From an uncultured Pelagibacteraceae bacterium (GTDB lineage: Bacteria > Pseudomonadota > Alphaproteobacteria > Pelagibacterales > Pelagibacteraceae): DNA of 64,000 bases. The stretch spans positions 167,266 through 231,265 of the forward strand of contig CACEQK010000001.1 in the NCBI GenBank assembly GCA_902561585.1, given 5' to 3'. Below are positions 31,707 through 45,115 of the stretch, piece after piece (position 1 is the stretch's first letter; the number at the start of each line of letters is the position of its first letter). Position numbers and translations under genes: made by a program. The notes beneath the pieces were generated by a model. It ran no database searches, was not told the origin of the DNA, and saw only the letters and a list, made by a program, of their open reading frames with translations.

Positions 31707-33257
31707 ATGCTTAACAAGGGATTAGATAAACTAGAACTTTTAAGAATAGTTGAAGCTGTAGCAAATGAGAAATCCATAGACAAAGAACTTGTAATTGGAT
31801 CAATGGAAAGTGCTATTCAAAAAGCTGCATTAACTAAGTTTGGAAATGATAATAATATAGAGGTAGTTATTGATAGAGAAAGTGGAGAAATAAAGATTCA
31901 GAAAGTTTTAGAAATAGTAGAAAAAGTTGAAGATTCTGCTAGAGAAATTTCATTGGATGATGCAAAAAAAAATACCCCTGAAAACAAAAATTTAAAAGTT
32001 GGAGAAAGAATATTTGAAGAATTGCCCCAAATAGATTTTGGACGTATAGCTGCTCAAAGTGCAAAGCAAGTCATTAGCAGCAGAGTTAGAGAAGCTGAAA
32101 AAAATAGACAGTATGAAGACTTTATAGATAAACAGGAGCAAATTTTAAGTGGCATTATTAAAAGATTGGAATACGGTAATGTAATTGTAGATTTGGGCAA
32201 AGCCGAGGGTGTAATAAAAAAAGATGAGCTTATACCACGAGAAATATTGAAAACAGGAGATAGGGTAAAAGCATATTGTTATGAGGTAAGAAAAGAACTT
32301 AAAGGTCATCAGATATTTCTTTCCAGAGCTCACCCACAATTTTTAGCTAAATTATTTTTTCAAGAAGTACCCGAAATATATGAAGGAACAATTGAAATCA
32401 AGTCTGTAGCTAGAGATCCAGGTAGTAGAGCAAAAATTTGTGTTCATTCTCAAGACTCATCAATTGATCCGGTAGGAGCTTGTGTTGGAATGAGAGGGAG
32501 CAGAGTTCAAACCATTGTTAATGAATTGCAAGGTGAAAAAATAGATATTATTAAATGGACTGAGGATTTGCCAACTTTAATCTCCGAGTCTTTATCTCCT
32601 GCTGAAATTCAAAGAGTTCTTATTGATCAAGACAACAAAAGAATAGATATTATTTTGACCGAAGAAAATTTGAGTAAAGCAATTGGAAGAAGAGGTCAAA
32701 ACGTAAGATTAGCTTCTAAGCTAACTAATTATGAAATAGATATACTTACGGACAAAGAGGATTCAGAAAGAAGACAATCTGAATTTAAAGAGAGAACCGA
32801 AACATTAATTAAAAATCTAGAAGTAGATGAAACTTTGGGACAGCTGTTAGTATCAGAAGGTTTTGTATCAATAGATGAAATTGCTCAATCCAACCCAGAA
32901 GATATTTCTAAAATTGAAGCAATAGATGAAGATACGGCCAAGGAATTAATTAATAGATCAAAAGAAACTCTAATAAAAGAAAAAGAAGCGGTAGCAGAAA
33001 AATTAAAGGAGCTTGGCGTTGAGGAAAAACTCGTTAACCTCAAAGGAATTACTCAGGGAATGCTTGTTATACTTGGTCAAAAAAATATCAAGAAATTGAG
33101 TGATTTTGCAGACCTATCTTCAGATGAATTGATAGGCGGATATGACGAGATAAAAGGAAAAAAAATCAGAATAGATGGATATTTAGAAGAATTTTCACTT
33201 TCAAGAAAAGAAGCTGATGATTTAATCATGGCAGCAAGAGAAATAGCTTACAAGTAA
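31707..33257 (+). CDS. nusA: Transcription termination/antitermination protein NusA
   Basis: NusA N-domain, S1 and KH regions (VGACVGMRGSRVQTIVNELQGEKIDII); start MLNKGLDKL. Confidence 0.98.
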   Translation: MLNKGLDKLELLRIVEAVANEKSIDKELVIGSMESAIQKAALTKFGNDNNIEVVIDRESGEIKIQKVLEIVEKVEDSAREISLDDAKKNTPENKNLKVGERIFEELPQIDFGRIAAQSAKQVISSRVREAEKNRQYEDFIDKQEQILSGIIKRLEYGNVIVDLGKAEGVIKKDELIPREILKTGDRVKAYCYEVRKELKGHQIFLSRAHPQFLAKLFFQEVPEIYEGTIEIKSVARDPGSRAKICVHSQDSSIDPVGACVGMRGSRVQTIVNELQGEKIDIIKWTEDLPTLISESLSPAEIQRVLIDQDNKRIDIILTEENLSKAIGRRGQNVRLASKLTNYEIDILTDKEDSERRQSEFKERTETLIKNLEVDETLGQLLVSEGFVSIDEIAQSNPEDISKIEAIDEDTAKELINRSKETLIKEKEAVAEKLKELGVEEKLVNLKGITQGMLVILGQKNIKKLSDFADLSSDELIGGYDEIKGKKIRIDGYLEEFSLSRKEADDLIMAAREIAYK

Positions 33258-33261
33258 TGTT

Positions 33262-35448
33262 ATGGATAAAATTAAAAAAAAAACACTTACAATTTCATCA
33301 AATTTTAGAAAAAAAATAGATACTTCATCAATATCAACAGGTAGCAAAAAATCTTTTTTAGTAGACAAAAAAAAACCATACAGACCTAATAAGCAGTTTA
33401 AAAAATCAGGAGTAGCTCCTAACATTATTTTAGACAAAGATACAAAGAAAAAAAATTTTGTAAGAAAATTTGTAGAACAACAAGCTACTAAAGATTTCAT
33501 TAAAAAGGACAATAAACCTGCAGGCAAAAGTAAATTAAAACTAAAGGGTCCGGTTGACAAACGAGATTTTAAACTAACAGTCTCAAGAGCATTAAATGTT
33601 GAAGAAATAGAAATAAAACAAAGAAGTTTAGCATCTGTTAAGCGTGCGAGAATGAAAGAAAAAAAGAAACCAGATGGTGGTGTTGAAGAAAAGAAAGAAT
33701 TTAAAAAGGTTATTAGAGAAGTAAAAATTCCTGAACAAATTACTATACAAGAACTTTCAAATCGGATGGCAGAGAAATCTAGTGATATAATTAAATTTTT
33801 ATTTAACATGAAAGTTGTAGCTACGATTAATCACAACATTGATAAAGATACTGCAGAATACATAGTTAAAGAATTTGGACACAAACCTATTTTGGAGGAA
33901 AAACCATCAATAAACTCAAATAAATCAGAAAAAAAATTTATTGGTGAAGTGAAAAACAGGCCACCTGTTGTTACAATAATGGGACACGTGGATCATGGAA
34001 AAACTTCTTTGCTTGACTCACTTAGAGACACCAATGTTGTATCGGGTGAACATGGAGGGATTACTCAACATATTGGGGCATATCAAGTAAAAACTAATGA
34101 TAATAAATTAATTACATTTATAGATACACCAGGCCATGCGGCTTTTACTGAAATGAGGGCTAGAGGTTCAAAGATTACTGATATTGTAGTTTTAGTTGTA
34201 GCTGCAGATGACGGTATAAAACCTCAGACTGTAGAGGCCATAAGACATGCAAAAGCAGCTAAAGTACCAATTATAGTAGCTATTAATAAATGTGATTTGC
34301 CCGAAAAGAATATTTCTAAAATTAAGAATGAAATGATGCAATACGAATTAATCGCTGAGGATCTTAGCGGAGATACCTTATTTGTTGAAGTTTCAGCATT
34401 AAAAAAAATGAATTTAAATAAATTAAAAGAGAGTATTCTTCTACAATCTGAAATTTTAGATTTAAAAGCTTCTTTTAGTGATAAAGCTAAAGGAGTAGTT
34501 ATCGAGTCTAAAATTGATAAAGGAAAAGGTCCTGTCTCAACTATATTGATAAGTAATGGAAAGTTAAAACGTGGAGACTATTTCATTTGTGGTAATACAT
34601 GGGGAAAAATAAGAGCGATGATAAACTTTGAGGGTAAAATGGTAGATGAAGCTTTGCCATCTATGCCAGTTGAAATATTGGGAATGAATAGTTCAGCTTA
34701 CGCAGGAGCAGAATTTTTGGTAACAAAAGATGAAAATGAGGCCAAAGCATTATCTGAATATAACAAAAATATTTCAGCAAAAAATAAAGTTTTAGTAAAA
34801 GATAAAGCGACTCTATTTGAAAACGCAAATAGTAAAGATGAATTAAATATTATAATTAAATCTGATGTTCAAGGCTCGAGTGAGGCTCTAAAGATGGCTA
34901 TTAATAAAATCGAACATAAAGAGGTAGAAGCAAAAATAATTTTATCTGATATAGGCATGATTAACGAAACTGACGTGGCATTGGCAATGGCATCTAAAGC
35001 AATTTTAATTGGTTTTAATGTGAAACCTAACAGGGAAGCTAAAAAATTAGCTGAAGAACAAAAAATTGATATAAAATATTTTAATATTATTTATGAAGCC
35101 ATTAACTATGTAGAAAAATCTTTATCAGGCCTTTTAGAGCCTGACATTAAGGAAACAGTTCTAGGTAGCGCAGAAATTCAAAAAATTTTCAAAGTATCAT
35201 CAGCTGGAAAAATTGCTGGATCAAAAGTTATTAGTGGTGAAATTAAGAGTAAATCTAAAGCTAGAATTATTAGAGATGGAGTCGTTGTTTATAACGGAGA
35301 AATTTTATCAATCTTCAGAGAAAAAAATCAAGTAAAAGAGGTAGGAACTGGACTAGAATGCGGTATAAGCGTCAAAGATTTTTTAGATTTTAAAGAAAAA
35401 GATGTCATAGAATCTTATCTGTCAGAGAAAATACAAAGAACAATTTAA
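33262..35448 (+). CDS. infB: Translation initiation factor IF-2
   Basis: [41 protein letters not shown]. Confidence 0.99.
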   Translation: MDKIKKKTLTISSNFRKKIDTSSISTGSKKSFLVDKKKPYRPNKQFKKSGVAPNIILDKDTKKKNFVRKFVEQQATKDFIKKDNKPAGKSKLKLKGPVDKRDFKLTVSRALNVEEIEIKQRSLASVKRARMKEKKKPDGGVEEKKEFKKVIREVKIPEQITIQELSNRMAEKSSDIIKFLFNMKVVATINHNIDKDTAEYIVKEFGHKPILEEKPSINSNKSEKKFIGEVKNRPPVVTIMGHVDHGKTSLLDSLRDTNVVSGEHGGITQHIGAYQVKTNDNKLITFIDTPGHAAFTEMRARGSKITDIVVLVVAADDGIKPQTVEAIRHAKAAKVPIIVAINKCDLPEKNISKIKNEMMQYELIAEDLSGDTLFVEVSALKKMNLNKLKESILLQSEILDLKASFSDKAKGVVIESKIDKGKGPVSTILISNGKLKRGDYFICGNTWGKIRAMINFEGKMVDEALPSMPVEILGMNSSAYAGAEFLVTKDENEAKALSEYNKNISAKNKVLVKDKATLFENANSKDELNIIIKSDVQGSSEALKMAINKIEHKEVEAKIILSDIGMINETDVALAMASKAILIGFNVKPNREAKKLAEEQKIDIKYFNIIYEAINYVEKSLSGLLEPDIKETVLGSAEIQKIFKVSSAGKIAGSKVISGEIKSKSKARIIRDGVVVYNGEILSIFREKNQVKEVGTGLECGISVKDFLDFKEKDVIESYLSEKIQRTI

Positions 35449-35449
35449 A

Positions 35450-35851
35450 ATGATGAATAGTCAATTTAGGCAAAGACCATTTAGCCAAAGACAGTTACGA
35501 GTTGGTGAGTTAGTAAAGCAAAATTTGGGAGAATTATTTATTAGAAATGAAGCTAAAATACCTTCAATTAACACAAAACTAATTACAGTCACAGAAGTTA
35601 GAATGACACCAGATTTAAAAACAGCAAGAGTATACGTAATTCCTCTAGGAGGCGTTGATACTAAAGAAACAGTTAGGATCTTGACGGAGTTCTCTCATCT
35701 TGTTAGAAGAGCCTTATCTAAAAGGCTAGATATTAAGTTTCTTCCTAAACTTATTTTTGTAGAAGATAACTCATTTGAATATGCTGAAAAGATTGAAAAA
35801 ATTATAAAAGAAAATAATAAAAATGATAAAGAAAAAAAAAGATACAATTAA
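35450..35851 (+). CDS. rbfA: Ribosome-binding factor A
   Basis: RVGELVKQNLGELF, VTEVRMTPDLKTARVYV; between infB and rpsO. Confidence 0.93.
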   Translation: MMNSQFRQRPFSQRQLRVGELVKQNLGELFIRNEAKIPSINTKLITVTEVRMTPDLKTARVYVIPLGGVDTKETVRILTEFSHLVRRALSKRLDIKFLPKLIFVEDNSFEYAEKIEKIIKENNKNDKEKKRYN

Positions 35852-36083
35852 ATTTCTAGCTCTTCATGAAAAAGATGTTGGCTCTACAGAGGTGCAAATA
35901 GGTTTGCTTACAGATAAAATCATTAAATTATCTGAACACTTTAAAAAATTTAAAAAGGATAAACATTCTACTTTGGGTTTGACTAAATCAGTAAATAAGA
36001 GAAAGAAGCTTTTAACTTACCTTAAAAAGAAAAATATTGACTCCTACCAAAAAGTCATCAAACAATTAAATTTAAGGAAATAA
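35823..36083 (+). CDS. rpsO: 30S ribosomal protein S15
   Basis: [24 protein letters not shown]...[10 protein letters not shown]. Confidence 0.97.
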   Translation: MIKKKKDTIKFLALHEKDVGSTEVQIGLLTDKIIKLSEHFKKFKKDKHSTLGLTKSVNKRKKLLTYLKKKNIDSYQKVIKQLNLRK

Positions 36084-38155
36084 TGTTCAAAATACATAAA
36101 GAAGAATTAGAAGTTAATGGTAAAAAATTAACTTTAGAGACAGGAAAAGTTGCTAGACAAGCAGACGGAGCTATTATTGCGTCTTTAGGCGAGACAGTGG
36201 TGATTGCCACAGCGGTAGGTGCAAAAAAATTAAATGACGGGCAGGATTACTTTCCATTATCCGTTAATTATCAAGAAAAATATTATGCTGCAGGTAAAAT
36301 TCCAGGTGGGTATTTCAAAAGAGAAGCAAGACCTACTGAAGCAGAAACCTTAATTTCAAGATTAATAGACAGACCTATTAGACCTTTATTTCCTTCAAGT
36401 TTTCTTAATGAAGTTCAATTACTCCCAACTGTTTTATCTTATGATGGAGAAAATCAGCCTGATATTCTGTCGATTATCGCATCTTCTGCTGCATTAGCTA
36501 TTTCTGGTTTACCATTTCAAGGACCTATAGCTGCAAGTAGAGTTGGATATAAAGATGGTAATTATCTATTAAACCCATCAATAGAAGAGTTAAAAGAATC
36601 AGAATTAGATTTAGTAGTTGCAGGCACTAAAGATGCTGTTTTAATGGTTGAGTCTGAAACATCGGGATTATCCGAAAAAGTAATGTTAGACGCTGTAAAG
36701 TTTGGCCACGAAAAATTTATTCCAATAATTGAGTCAATAGAAAAGTTAGCAAAAAAAGCTGGTAAACCAAAATGGGAGGTGGAAGAAGTTGATCACTCAG
36801 AAGTTAAGGAGAGAATTTCCAAAAAATTTGAAACTGGTTTAAGAAGCGCATTCAAAGAGATAGATAAAAAGAAAAGGTCAACAGCAATATCTGAAATTGA
36901 ATTAAAGTGTAAAGAAATGTTTGCTGAAGATGATTCACTAACAGAAAACCAAGTAATGGCCCAACTAAAATCTTTGGAAAAGGATATAGTTAGAACTGCA
37001 ATTTTAAAAGATAAAAAAAGAATTGATGGAAGAGGTTTAGCAGATGTTAGGCAAATTAAATGTGAAGTAGGCGTCTTACCAAGAACTCATGGATCTGCAT
37101 TATTTACTAGAGGAGAAACTCAAGCACTTGTAGTAACTACATTAGGTATGTCAGACGATGAACAAAGACTAGAAAGCTTAGAAGGTATGCAAAAATCTAA
37201 CTTTATGTTGCATTATAATTTTCCACCATTTTCTGTAGGAGAGTGTGGAAGAATTGGAACAGGAAGAAGAGAAATAGGTCACGGAAAATTAGCATGGAGA
37301 GCAATAAACTCATCACTACCCAAAAAGGAAAATTTCCCATACACATTAAGAGTTGTTTCTGAGATAACCGAGTCCAATGGATCTTCATCTATGGCTACGG
37401 TTTGCGGAACTTCTTTATCTCTTATGGATGCAGGAGTCCCTATCAAAGAGCCAGTAGCTGGGATAGCTATGGGACTGATCAAAGAAGGAGATGATTTTTC
37501 TGTATTATCAGATATTTTAGGTGACGAAGATCATCTAGGAGATATGGATTTTAAAGTTGCAGGCACGAAAAATGGAATAACATCGTTACAAATGGATATT
37601 AAAATAACAGGTATTACTTTCGAAATCATGGAAAAAGCTTTAGATCAAGCGAAATCCGGAAGAGAGCATATTCTTGGAGAAATGAATAAAGCTATTAAAA
37701 CATCAAGAAAAGAATTTTCAAAACACACTCCAAAAATGGAAACAATAAAAGTAGATAAAAAAGATATAGCTACAGTAATAGGTAAAGGTGGAGCAACAAT
37801 AAGAGAGATTGTGGAAACTTCAGGAGCTAAAGTAGATGTAAATGATACAGGCGAAGTAACAGTTGCAGCTCCAGACGAAGCTTCAAGAAATAAAGCATTA
37901 GAATTTATTAAAAATTTAATTGCTAAACCTGAAATGGGAAAAACTTATAAAGGTAAAGTTGTAAAAATTATGGACTTTGGAGCTTTTGTAAATTTTTTAG
38001 GAAAACAAGACGGTTTAGTTCACATTTCCGAGTTAGCAGATAAAAGAGTAGCAAAAGTTGGTGATGTTGTTAAAGAAGGTGACGAAGTCTCAGTTAAAGT
38101 TGTTGGATTTGATAGAGGTAAAGTTAAATTATCAATGAAGCAAGCTGGAAGTTAA
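36083..38155 (+). CDS. pnp: Polynucleotide phosphorylase
   Basis: 690 aa; RNase PH repeats, KH ([13 protein letters not shown]) and S1 ([13 protein letters not shown]). Confidence 0.99.
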   Translation: MFKIHKEELEVNGKKLTLETGKVARQADGAIIASLGETVVIATAVGAKKLNDGQDYFPLSVNYQEKYYAAGKIPGGYFKREARPTEAETLISRLIDRPIRPLFPSSFLNEVQLLPTVLSYDGENQPDILSIIASSAALAISGLPFQGPIAASRVGYKDGNYLLNPSIEELKESELDLVVAGTKDAVLMVESETSGLSEKVMLDAVKFGHEKFIPIIESIEKLAKKAGKPKWEVEEVDHSEVKERISKKFETGLRSAFKEIDKKKRSTAISEIELKCKEMFAEDDSLTENQVMAQLKSLEKDIVRTAILKDKKRIDGRGLADVRQIKCEVGVLPRTHGSALFTRGETQALVVTTLGMSDDEQRLESLEGMQKSNFMLHYNFPPFSVGECGRIGTGRREIGHGKLAWRAINSSLPKKENFPYTLRVVSEITESNGSSSMATVCGTSLSLMDAGVPIKEPVAGIAMGLIKEGDDFSVLSDILGDEDHLGDMDFKVAGTKNGITSLQMDIKITGITFEIMEKALDQAKSGREHILGEMNKAIKTSRKEFSKHTPKMETIKVDKKDIATVIGKGGATIREIVETSGAKVDVNDTGEVTVAAPDEASRNKALEFIKNLIAKPEMGKTYKGKVVKIMDFGAFVNFLGKQDGLVHISELADKRVAKVGDVVKEGDEVSVKVVGFDRGKVKLSMKQAGS

Positions 38156-39102
38156 ACTATATAATCTAAATCACTATCAATATATTGAATATTATTAAAA
38201 TCTTTGCTTAAACAATTTAAAATATTTTTATCTTTTGAGTAAAATGCAAAATTGAGATTTGTTTGCCCAGGTATTAAATTATCAAAAAATCCTTTTTTAT
38301 TGGAAATAAATGCGAATAAATCTATTTCATTTTTTTTCAAAAATTTTAAAAGTACATTAGTAATTTCAGGCGTAATACCAGAAGTAGAATAGATTACATT
38401 TAAAATTTTAAAATTCTTTTTAAATCTCAAATGAGCAACTAAATATTGATCTTTAATTTTTAAAATATACATATCTTTTTTATAGGGACAATCAATTAAT
38501 CTCCATTTAAACCAATTTTCATCTCTTAGAATTCCAGAGGCTTGTCGTATTTGATTATGGTCATTTATTTCAATAATTTTACTGATTGTAGAGTTGCTCA
38601 ATTCTAAACATTGTAAATTTTCTACCTCCTTATGATTGTTAGAATAGGTAATGCTTCTAAATTTAGGTATTATATTTAAATAATTATTAAATTTTACTTT
38701 TCTAATAAATTTTTTGCTATTTATCCAGTTATACTTTCTAAAAACTCTTAAAGAGTCCTCGTTGCAAAGAGTTATTTGTACTGGACATATCTTCATCCAT
38801 TCTTCAGTGAGCAACTTTCCATATCCTTTTGATCTATAATTCGTATTAATAAAAAAGTCAGTAAACCATATAGCATTATGTATTATATTCTTAACTTTTA
38901 TTTTTGCAGGTATTAATCCGGCGTGCCCACAAATTTGATCATCAATAATTAATACTAAAGGTTCGTAATCATTAAAGCCTAGACGATATCTCCAATTAAA
39001 ATTTTCAATTACACCGCTCTCAAACCGAAAAGATCTTTTATAAAACTCAACTAATTTATCTTTATTAATTTCAGAGATTTTTTTGATATGAATTTTTTTC
39101 AC
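38152..39102 (-). CDS. GNAT-type acetyltransferase
   Basis: [24 protein letters not shown] acetyl-CoA-binding motif; specificity unknown. Confidence 0.75.
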   Translation of the reverse strand: MKKIHIKKISEINKDKLVEFYKRSFRFESGVIENFNWRYRLGFNDYEPLVLIIDDQICGHAGLIPAKIKVKNIIHNAIWFTDFFINTNYRSKGYGKLLTEEWMKICPVQITLCNEDSLRVFRKYNWINSKKFIRKVKFNNYLNIIPKFRSITYSNNHKEVENLQCLELSNSTISKIIEINDHNQIRQASGILRDENWFKWRLIDCPYKKDMYILKIKDQYLVAHLRFKKNFKILNVIYSTSGITPEITNVLLKFLKKNEIDLFAFISNKKGFFDNLIPGQTNLNFAFYSKDKNILNCLSKDFNNIQYIDSDLDYIV

Positions 39103-39124
39103 AATAATTTAAGATATATTAAAT

Positions 39125-39901
39125 ATGTTCAATTCAATTAAAAAAGCAACAGACAAATATACCGGGTTACTAATAAGAATGGATGATATTACGGAATGCA
39201 TGAACTGGGAGAAGATGAATAAATGTGAGGACCTTTTTGATAAATACAAAATTAAACCTTTATTAGGAATAATCCCAATCAATAAAGATCCAGAATTATT
39301 GAAATTTCCGAAAAATATTGACTTTTGGAATAGAGTTTCTAATTGGAAAAACAAAGGTTGGGAGATTACAATGCATGGATACAACCATCTTTACACTCAA
39401 AGGTCTGACAAAAAAAAGGATTTATTTAATTATGGGGGAAACTCAGAATTTTATGGATTAGATTATAACACTCAACTTAATAAAATTAAAAAGGGTTTAG
39501 AAGAATTTAAAAAAAGAAATATCAACATAAGAAGCTTTTTTGCACCAAATCATATTTATGATGAAAATACTTTAAAAGCTCTTAAAAATTCTAATATTAA
39601 AATTATTATTGACGGTTATGGTTTATTTCCATTTTATAAAAATGATATATTATTTATTCCCCAGCTTTTTTATAAAGAAATTTTTTTGCCAATTGGTATT
39701 CAGTCAACGCAGATGCACATTAACGATTGGAACGACGAGTCATTTAAAAAATTCGAAGAATTTATTGAGAAAAATAAACCAAAAATCGTCAATTTAGATT
39801 ATATAATTGATATCGCCAGAAATAGTAGATTTCAAAACTTAACAAACTATTTCGTAGAGAAAAGTTTAAAAACTTTAAGATATTTTAGGAAATATTCTTA
39901 G
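39125..39901 (+). CDS. Polysaccharide deacetylase-like (DUF2334-type)
   Basis: LLIRMDDITECMNW, WEITMHGYNHLYTQRS, IRSFFAPNHIYDENTLKAL. Confidence 0.75.
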   Translation: MFNSIKKATDKYTGLLIRMDDITECMNWEKMNKCEDLFDKYKIKPLLGIIPINKDPELLKFPKNIDFWNRVSNWKNKGWEITMHGYNHLYTQRSDKKKDLFNYGGNSEFYGLDYNTQLNKIKKGLEEFKKRNINIRSFFAPNHIYDENTLKALKNSNIKIIIDGYGLFPFYKNDILFIPQLFYKEIFLPIGIQSTQMHINDWNDESFKKFEEFIEKNKPKIVNLDYIIDIARNSRFQNLTNYFVEKSLKTLRYFRKYS

Positions 39902-40670
39902 GATCTGGCATACCCACTTTATTATATCCTGCATCAACGTAATGAATTTCTCCAGTCACGCCAGCAGCCAAATCACTTAATAAGTATAAAGCTGAATTTC
40001 CAACATCATGAATATCAACATTTCGTTTTAAAAAGGAATGATCTTCATTCCACTTATATAAAAATTTTGCATCACCGATAGCTGAAGCAGCTAATGTTTT
40101 AATAGGGCCAGCACTTATTGCGTTAACTCTCAGTTTTTTTTGTCCTAAGTCTCTTGCTAAATATTTCACACTTGCTTCAAGTGCAGATTTACAGACACCC
40201 ATAACATTATAATTAGGGATTGCTTTTGTTGATTCATAAGTAAGCGTTAATAAACTTCCATTTTCTCTCATGATTTTTGAAGCCTCTTTTGAAACTTCAG
40301 TGAATGAAAAACATGAAATTAGCATACTTCTTAAAAAATTTTCTCTAGTTGTGTTCAGGTATTCACCTGATAATTCTGATTTGTCTGAAAATGCCACGGC
40401 ATGTACTACAAAATCAATTTGACCCCATTGTGATTTGATATCTTCGAATAATTTTATTACTTCTTCTTTTTTTTCAACATCACAACTAAAAGTAACTTTA
40501 GAATTTAGTTTTTCTGCTAAAGGTATAACTCTTTTTTTCAGAGCATCACCAAGATAAGTAAATGCTAACTGCGCACCAGCTTGTGATAATTTTTGGGAAA
40601 TACCCCAAGCTATTGAACGTTCATTAGCAACGCCCATAATTAAACCTTTTTTTCCTTTCATTAAATCCAT
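39885..40670 (-). CDS. fabI: Enoyl-ACP reductase FabI
   Basis: GLIMGVANERSIAWGISQKLS, VNAISAGPIKTLAASAIGD. Confidence 0.97.
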   Translation of the reverse strand: MDLMKGKKGLIMGVANERSIAWGISQKLSQAGAQLAFTYLGDALKKRVIPLAEKLNSKVTFSCDVEKKEEVIKLFEDIKSQWGQIDFVVHAVAFSDKSELSGEYLNTTRENFLRSMLISCFSFTEVSKEASKIMRENGSLLTLTYESTKAIPNYNVMGVCKSALEASVKYLARDLGQKKLRVNAISAGPIKTLAASAIGDAKFLYKWNEDHSFLKRNVDIHDVGNSALYLLSDLAAGVTGEIHYVDAGYNKVGMPDPKNIS

Positions 40671-40673
40671 GAT

Positions 40674-41885
40674 TTATACCTTTTCAAAAATAAGAGCAGC
40701 GTTTGTTCCTCCAAAGCCAAAACTATTTGACATAACTGTATTTAATGTTGCTCCCTTTTCAGTCTTAGAAACTATTGGAAATTTTTTTGCTTCTTCGTCC
40801 ATATCAGAAATATTAGCTGAGGCTGTGATAAAGTCATTTTTCATCATTATTAAACAGTAAATAGCTTCATGAACTGAAGCTGCCCCTAAAGGATGACCGG
40901 ATAAAGATTTTGTTGAACTAATTTTTGGTACATTTTCTCCAAAAGTTTTTCTAACCGCATTTAATTCAGTAATGTCACCAACAGGTGTAGATGTCCCGTG
41001 AGTATTTATATAATCAATTTTATTTTTTGCCGTAGACATTGCCATTTGCATACATCTAACTGCACCTTCTCCAGATGGAGCCACCATATCGTAGCCATCA
41101 GAAGTAGCACCATATCCAGTAAGTTCGGCATAAATTTTTGCACCTCTTGCTTTTGCGTGTTCGTACTCTTCTAGAACTAAAACACCGGCTCCACCAGCGA
41201 TTACAAATCCATCTCTTGTTTTATCATAAGCTCTTGAAGCAGTTTCAGGTTTATCATTGTACTTAGATGACAATGCGGTCATCGCATCAAACATCGCAGT
41301 CATTGCCCAATGAACTTCCTCACTTCCACCCGCAAAAATTACATCTTGTTTACCCATTTGAATTAATTCCATTGCATTACCGATACAGTGACCACTAGTT
41401 GCGCAAGCAGAACTCATTGTATAATTTGTACCCTTGATTTTAAATGGAACAGCAAGTGTTGCTGATGCAGTACTTGCCATTGTTCTAGGAACAATAAAAG
41501 GCCCCATTAGTTTTGGAGTTTTTGCTCTAGTTTTATCAGCAGCCAAAATTACATTCTCTATTGAAGGACCACCAGATCCCATGATAATTCCAGTTTTAAT
41601 ATTACTAACTTCACCATCCTCTAATCCAGAATCATTGATGGCTTCTTTCATAGCAACGTAGTTATATGCTGAACCCGATCCCATAAAACGAATTGATTTT
41701 CTATCTACGTGATCTGAAAGTTTAATATTTGGCTTACCATGAATATGGCTTTTTAAATTATGCTCTTTATATTCCTCACAAAAAGAAATACCAGATTTTG
41801 AATTAAGTAAAGATTGATGAACTTCTTCTTGATTATTCCCTAAACAAGAAACTATACCAAGTCCTGTAATTACCACTCTTCTCAT
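40674..41885 (-). CDS. fabB: Beta-ketoacyl-ACP synthase I
   Basis: [39 protein letters not shown]; adjacent fabA. Confidence 0.96.
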   Translation of the reverse strand: MRRVVITGLGIVSCLGNNQEEVHQSLLNSKSGISFCEEYKEHNLKSHIHGKPNIKLSDHVDRKSIRFMGSGSAYNYVAMKEAINDSGLEDGEVSNIKTGIIMGSGGPSIENVILAADKTRAKTPKLMGPFIVPRTMASTASATLAVPFKIKGTNYTMSSACATSGHCIGNAMELIQMGKQDVIFAGGSEEVHWAMTAMFDAMTALSSKYNDKPETASRAYDKTRDGFVIAGGAGVLVLEEYEHAKARGAKIYAELTGYGATSDGYDMVAPSGEGAVRCMQMAMSTAKNKIDYINTHGTSTPVGDITELNAVRKTFGENVPKISSTKSLSGHPLGAASVHEAIYCLIMMKNDFITASANISDMDEEAKKFPIVSKTEKGATLNTVMSNSFGFGGTNAALIFEKV

Positions 41886-42385
41886 GATTTAAACAATCCT
41901 ACTTTTAGATTTTCTGTTTTATAAATTATTTTTCCATCTGCACTTAATATTCCATTAGCTAAACCAACACATGTGCCTTCTTTTTTTAAAACTCTTTTCA
42001 TATTTATTTCGTAGGTTGCCATTTTTACTTTTTTCAAAACTTCACCAGTGAATTTTACAGAATTTACCCCTAAAGCTCTACCTTTTCCTGGCTCGCCGAT
42101 CCATCCCAGGTAGAATCCAACCAGTTGCCACATAGCATCTAGGCCTAAGCAACCTGGCATAACTGGATCTCCTTTAAAATGACAATCAAAAAACCATAAA
42201 CTATCTTTGATATCTAGTTCCGCTTTGATAAAACCTTTTTTAAACTCTCCGGTATCATTTGTTATTTCCGTAATCCTGTCAAACATCAACATTGGAGGAA
42301 GTGGAAGTTTAGCATTTCCTTCTCCGAATAATTTTCCCTCTCCACACGAAATTAGATCGTCGTAGCTATAACTATTTTTTTGCAT
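41882..42385 (-). CDS. fabA: 3-hydroxydecanoyl-ACP dehydratase/isomerase
   Basis: [25 protein letters not shown]. Confidence 0.97.
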   Translation of the reverse strand: MQKNSYSYDDLISCGEGKLFGEGNAKLPLPPMLMFDRITEITNDTGEFKKGFIKAELDIKDSLWFFDCHFKGDPVMPGCLGLDAMWQLVGFYLGWIGEPGKGRALGVNSVKFTGEVLKKVKMATYEINMKRVLKKEGTCVGLANGILSADGKIIYKTENLKVGLFKS

Positions 42386-42437
42386 AATTTTTAGACTGTT
42401 TTACTTGATTTAAGAAAGTAATGGTATATATTTATAA

Positions 42438-42456
42438 TTTAGAATAATTATAAACT
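42438..42456. promoter_or_regulatory. Candidate Irr/ICE-like operator upstream of irr
   Basis: TTTAGAATAATTATAAACT, 17/19 identical to the site upstream of katG. Confidence 0.5.
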
Positions 42457-42468
42457 ACAATTTAATAA

Positions 42469-42882
42469 GTGAAAAAAACAAGTATTTTAAACAAATTAAG
42501 ATCTTCTGGTTTAAGACCTACCAAACAAAGAGTAGAAATAGCTAAATTATTGTTTAATAGAGACAAGACATTTCATTTTACAGTCGAGAGTTTAGGCAAA
42601 CATTTAGCAAAAAAAACTACAACAAAATTTGCTCTTGCAACAATTTATAATACAGTACACGCTTTTAAAAAAGCAGGTCACTTAAGTGAAGTACACTTAA
42701 GAGGCAAAAACAACACTACTTACTTTGATACAAATATTTCAAACCACCATCATTTTTATGACAGTGAAACATCGGAGTTGATTGATATTAATGATAACGA
42801 GATAAAATTTGATAAAATTCCTAAAGCACCTAACGGCAAAACTATAAAAAATTTAGAGGTAATCATAAATTTGAAAAACTGA
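42469..42882 (+). CDS. irr: Fur-family iron response regulator Irr
   Basis: GLRPTKQRVEIAKLLF, ALATIYNTVHAFKKAGHL, NHHHFYDSET; divergent from fabA as in many alphaproteobacteria; GTG start. Confidence 0.88.
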   Translation: MKKTSILNKLRSSGLRPTKQRVEIAKLLFNRDKTFHFTVESLGKHLAKKTTTKFALATIYNTVHAFKKAGHLSEVHLRGKNNTTYFDTNISNHHHFYDSETSELIDINDNEIKFDKIPKAPNGKTIKNLEVIINLKN

Positions 42883-42903
42883 CAGTTTGTCGCTTGGACT
42901 TAC

Positions 42904-42922
42904 TTTAGAACTATTATAAACT
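42904..42922. promoter_or_regulatory. Candidate Irr/ICE-like operator upstream of katG
   Basis: TTTAGAACTATTATAAACT, near-identical to 42438-42456. Confidence 0.5.
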
Positions 42923-42933
42923 TTAAAATATAG

Positions 42934-45114
<2,181 letters not shown>

Positions 45115-45115
45115 T

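Noticed and set aside
33222-33809. 195-aa minus-strand ORF
   Set aside because: Antisense to the Lys-rich N-terminus of infB; F/L/S-rich low-complexity translation expected from reversed AAA/AAG codons
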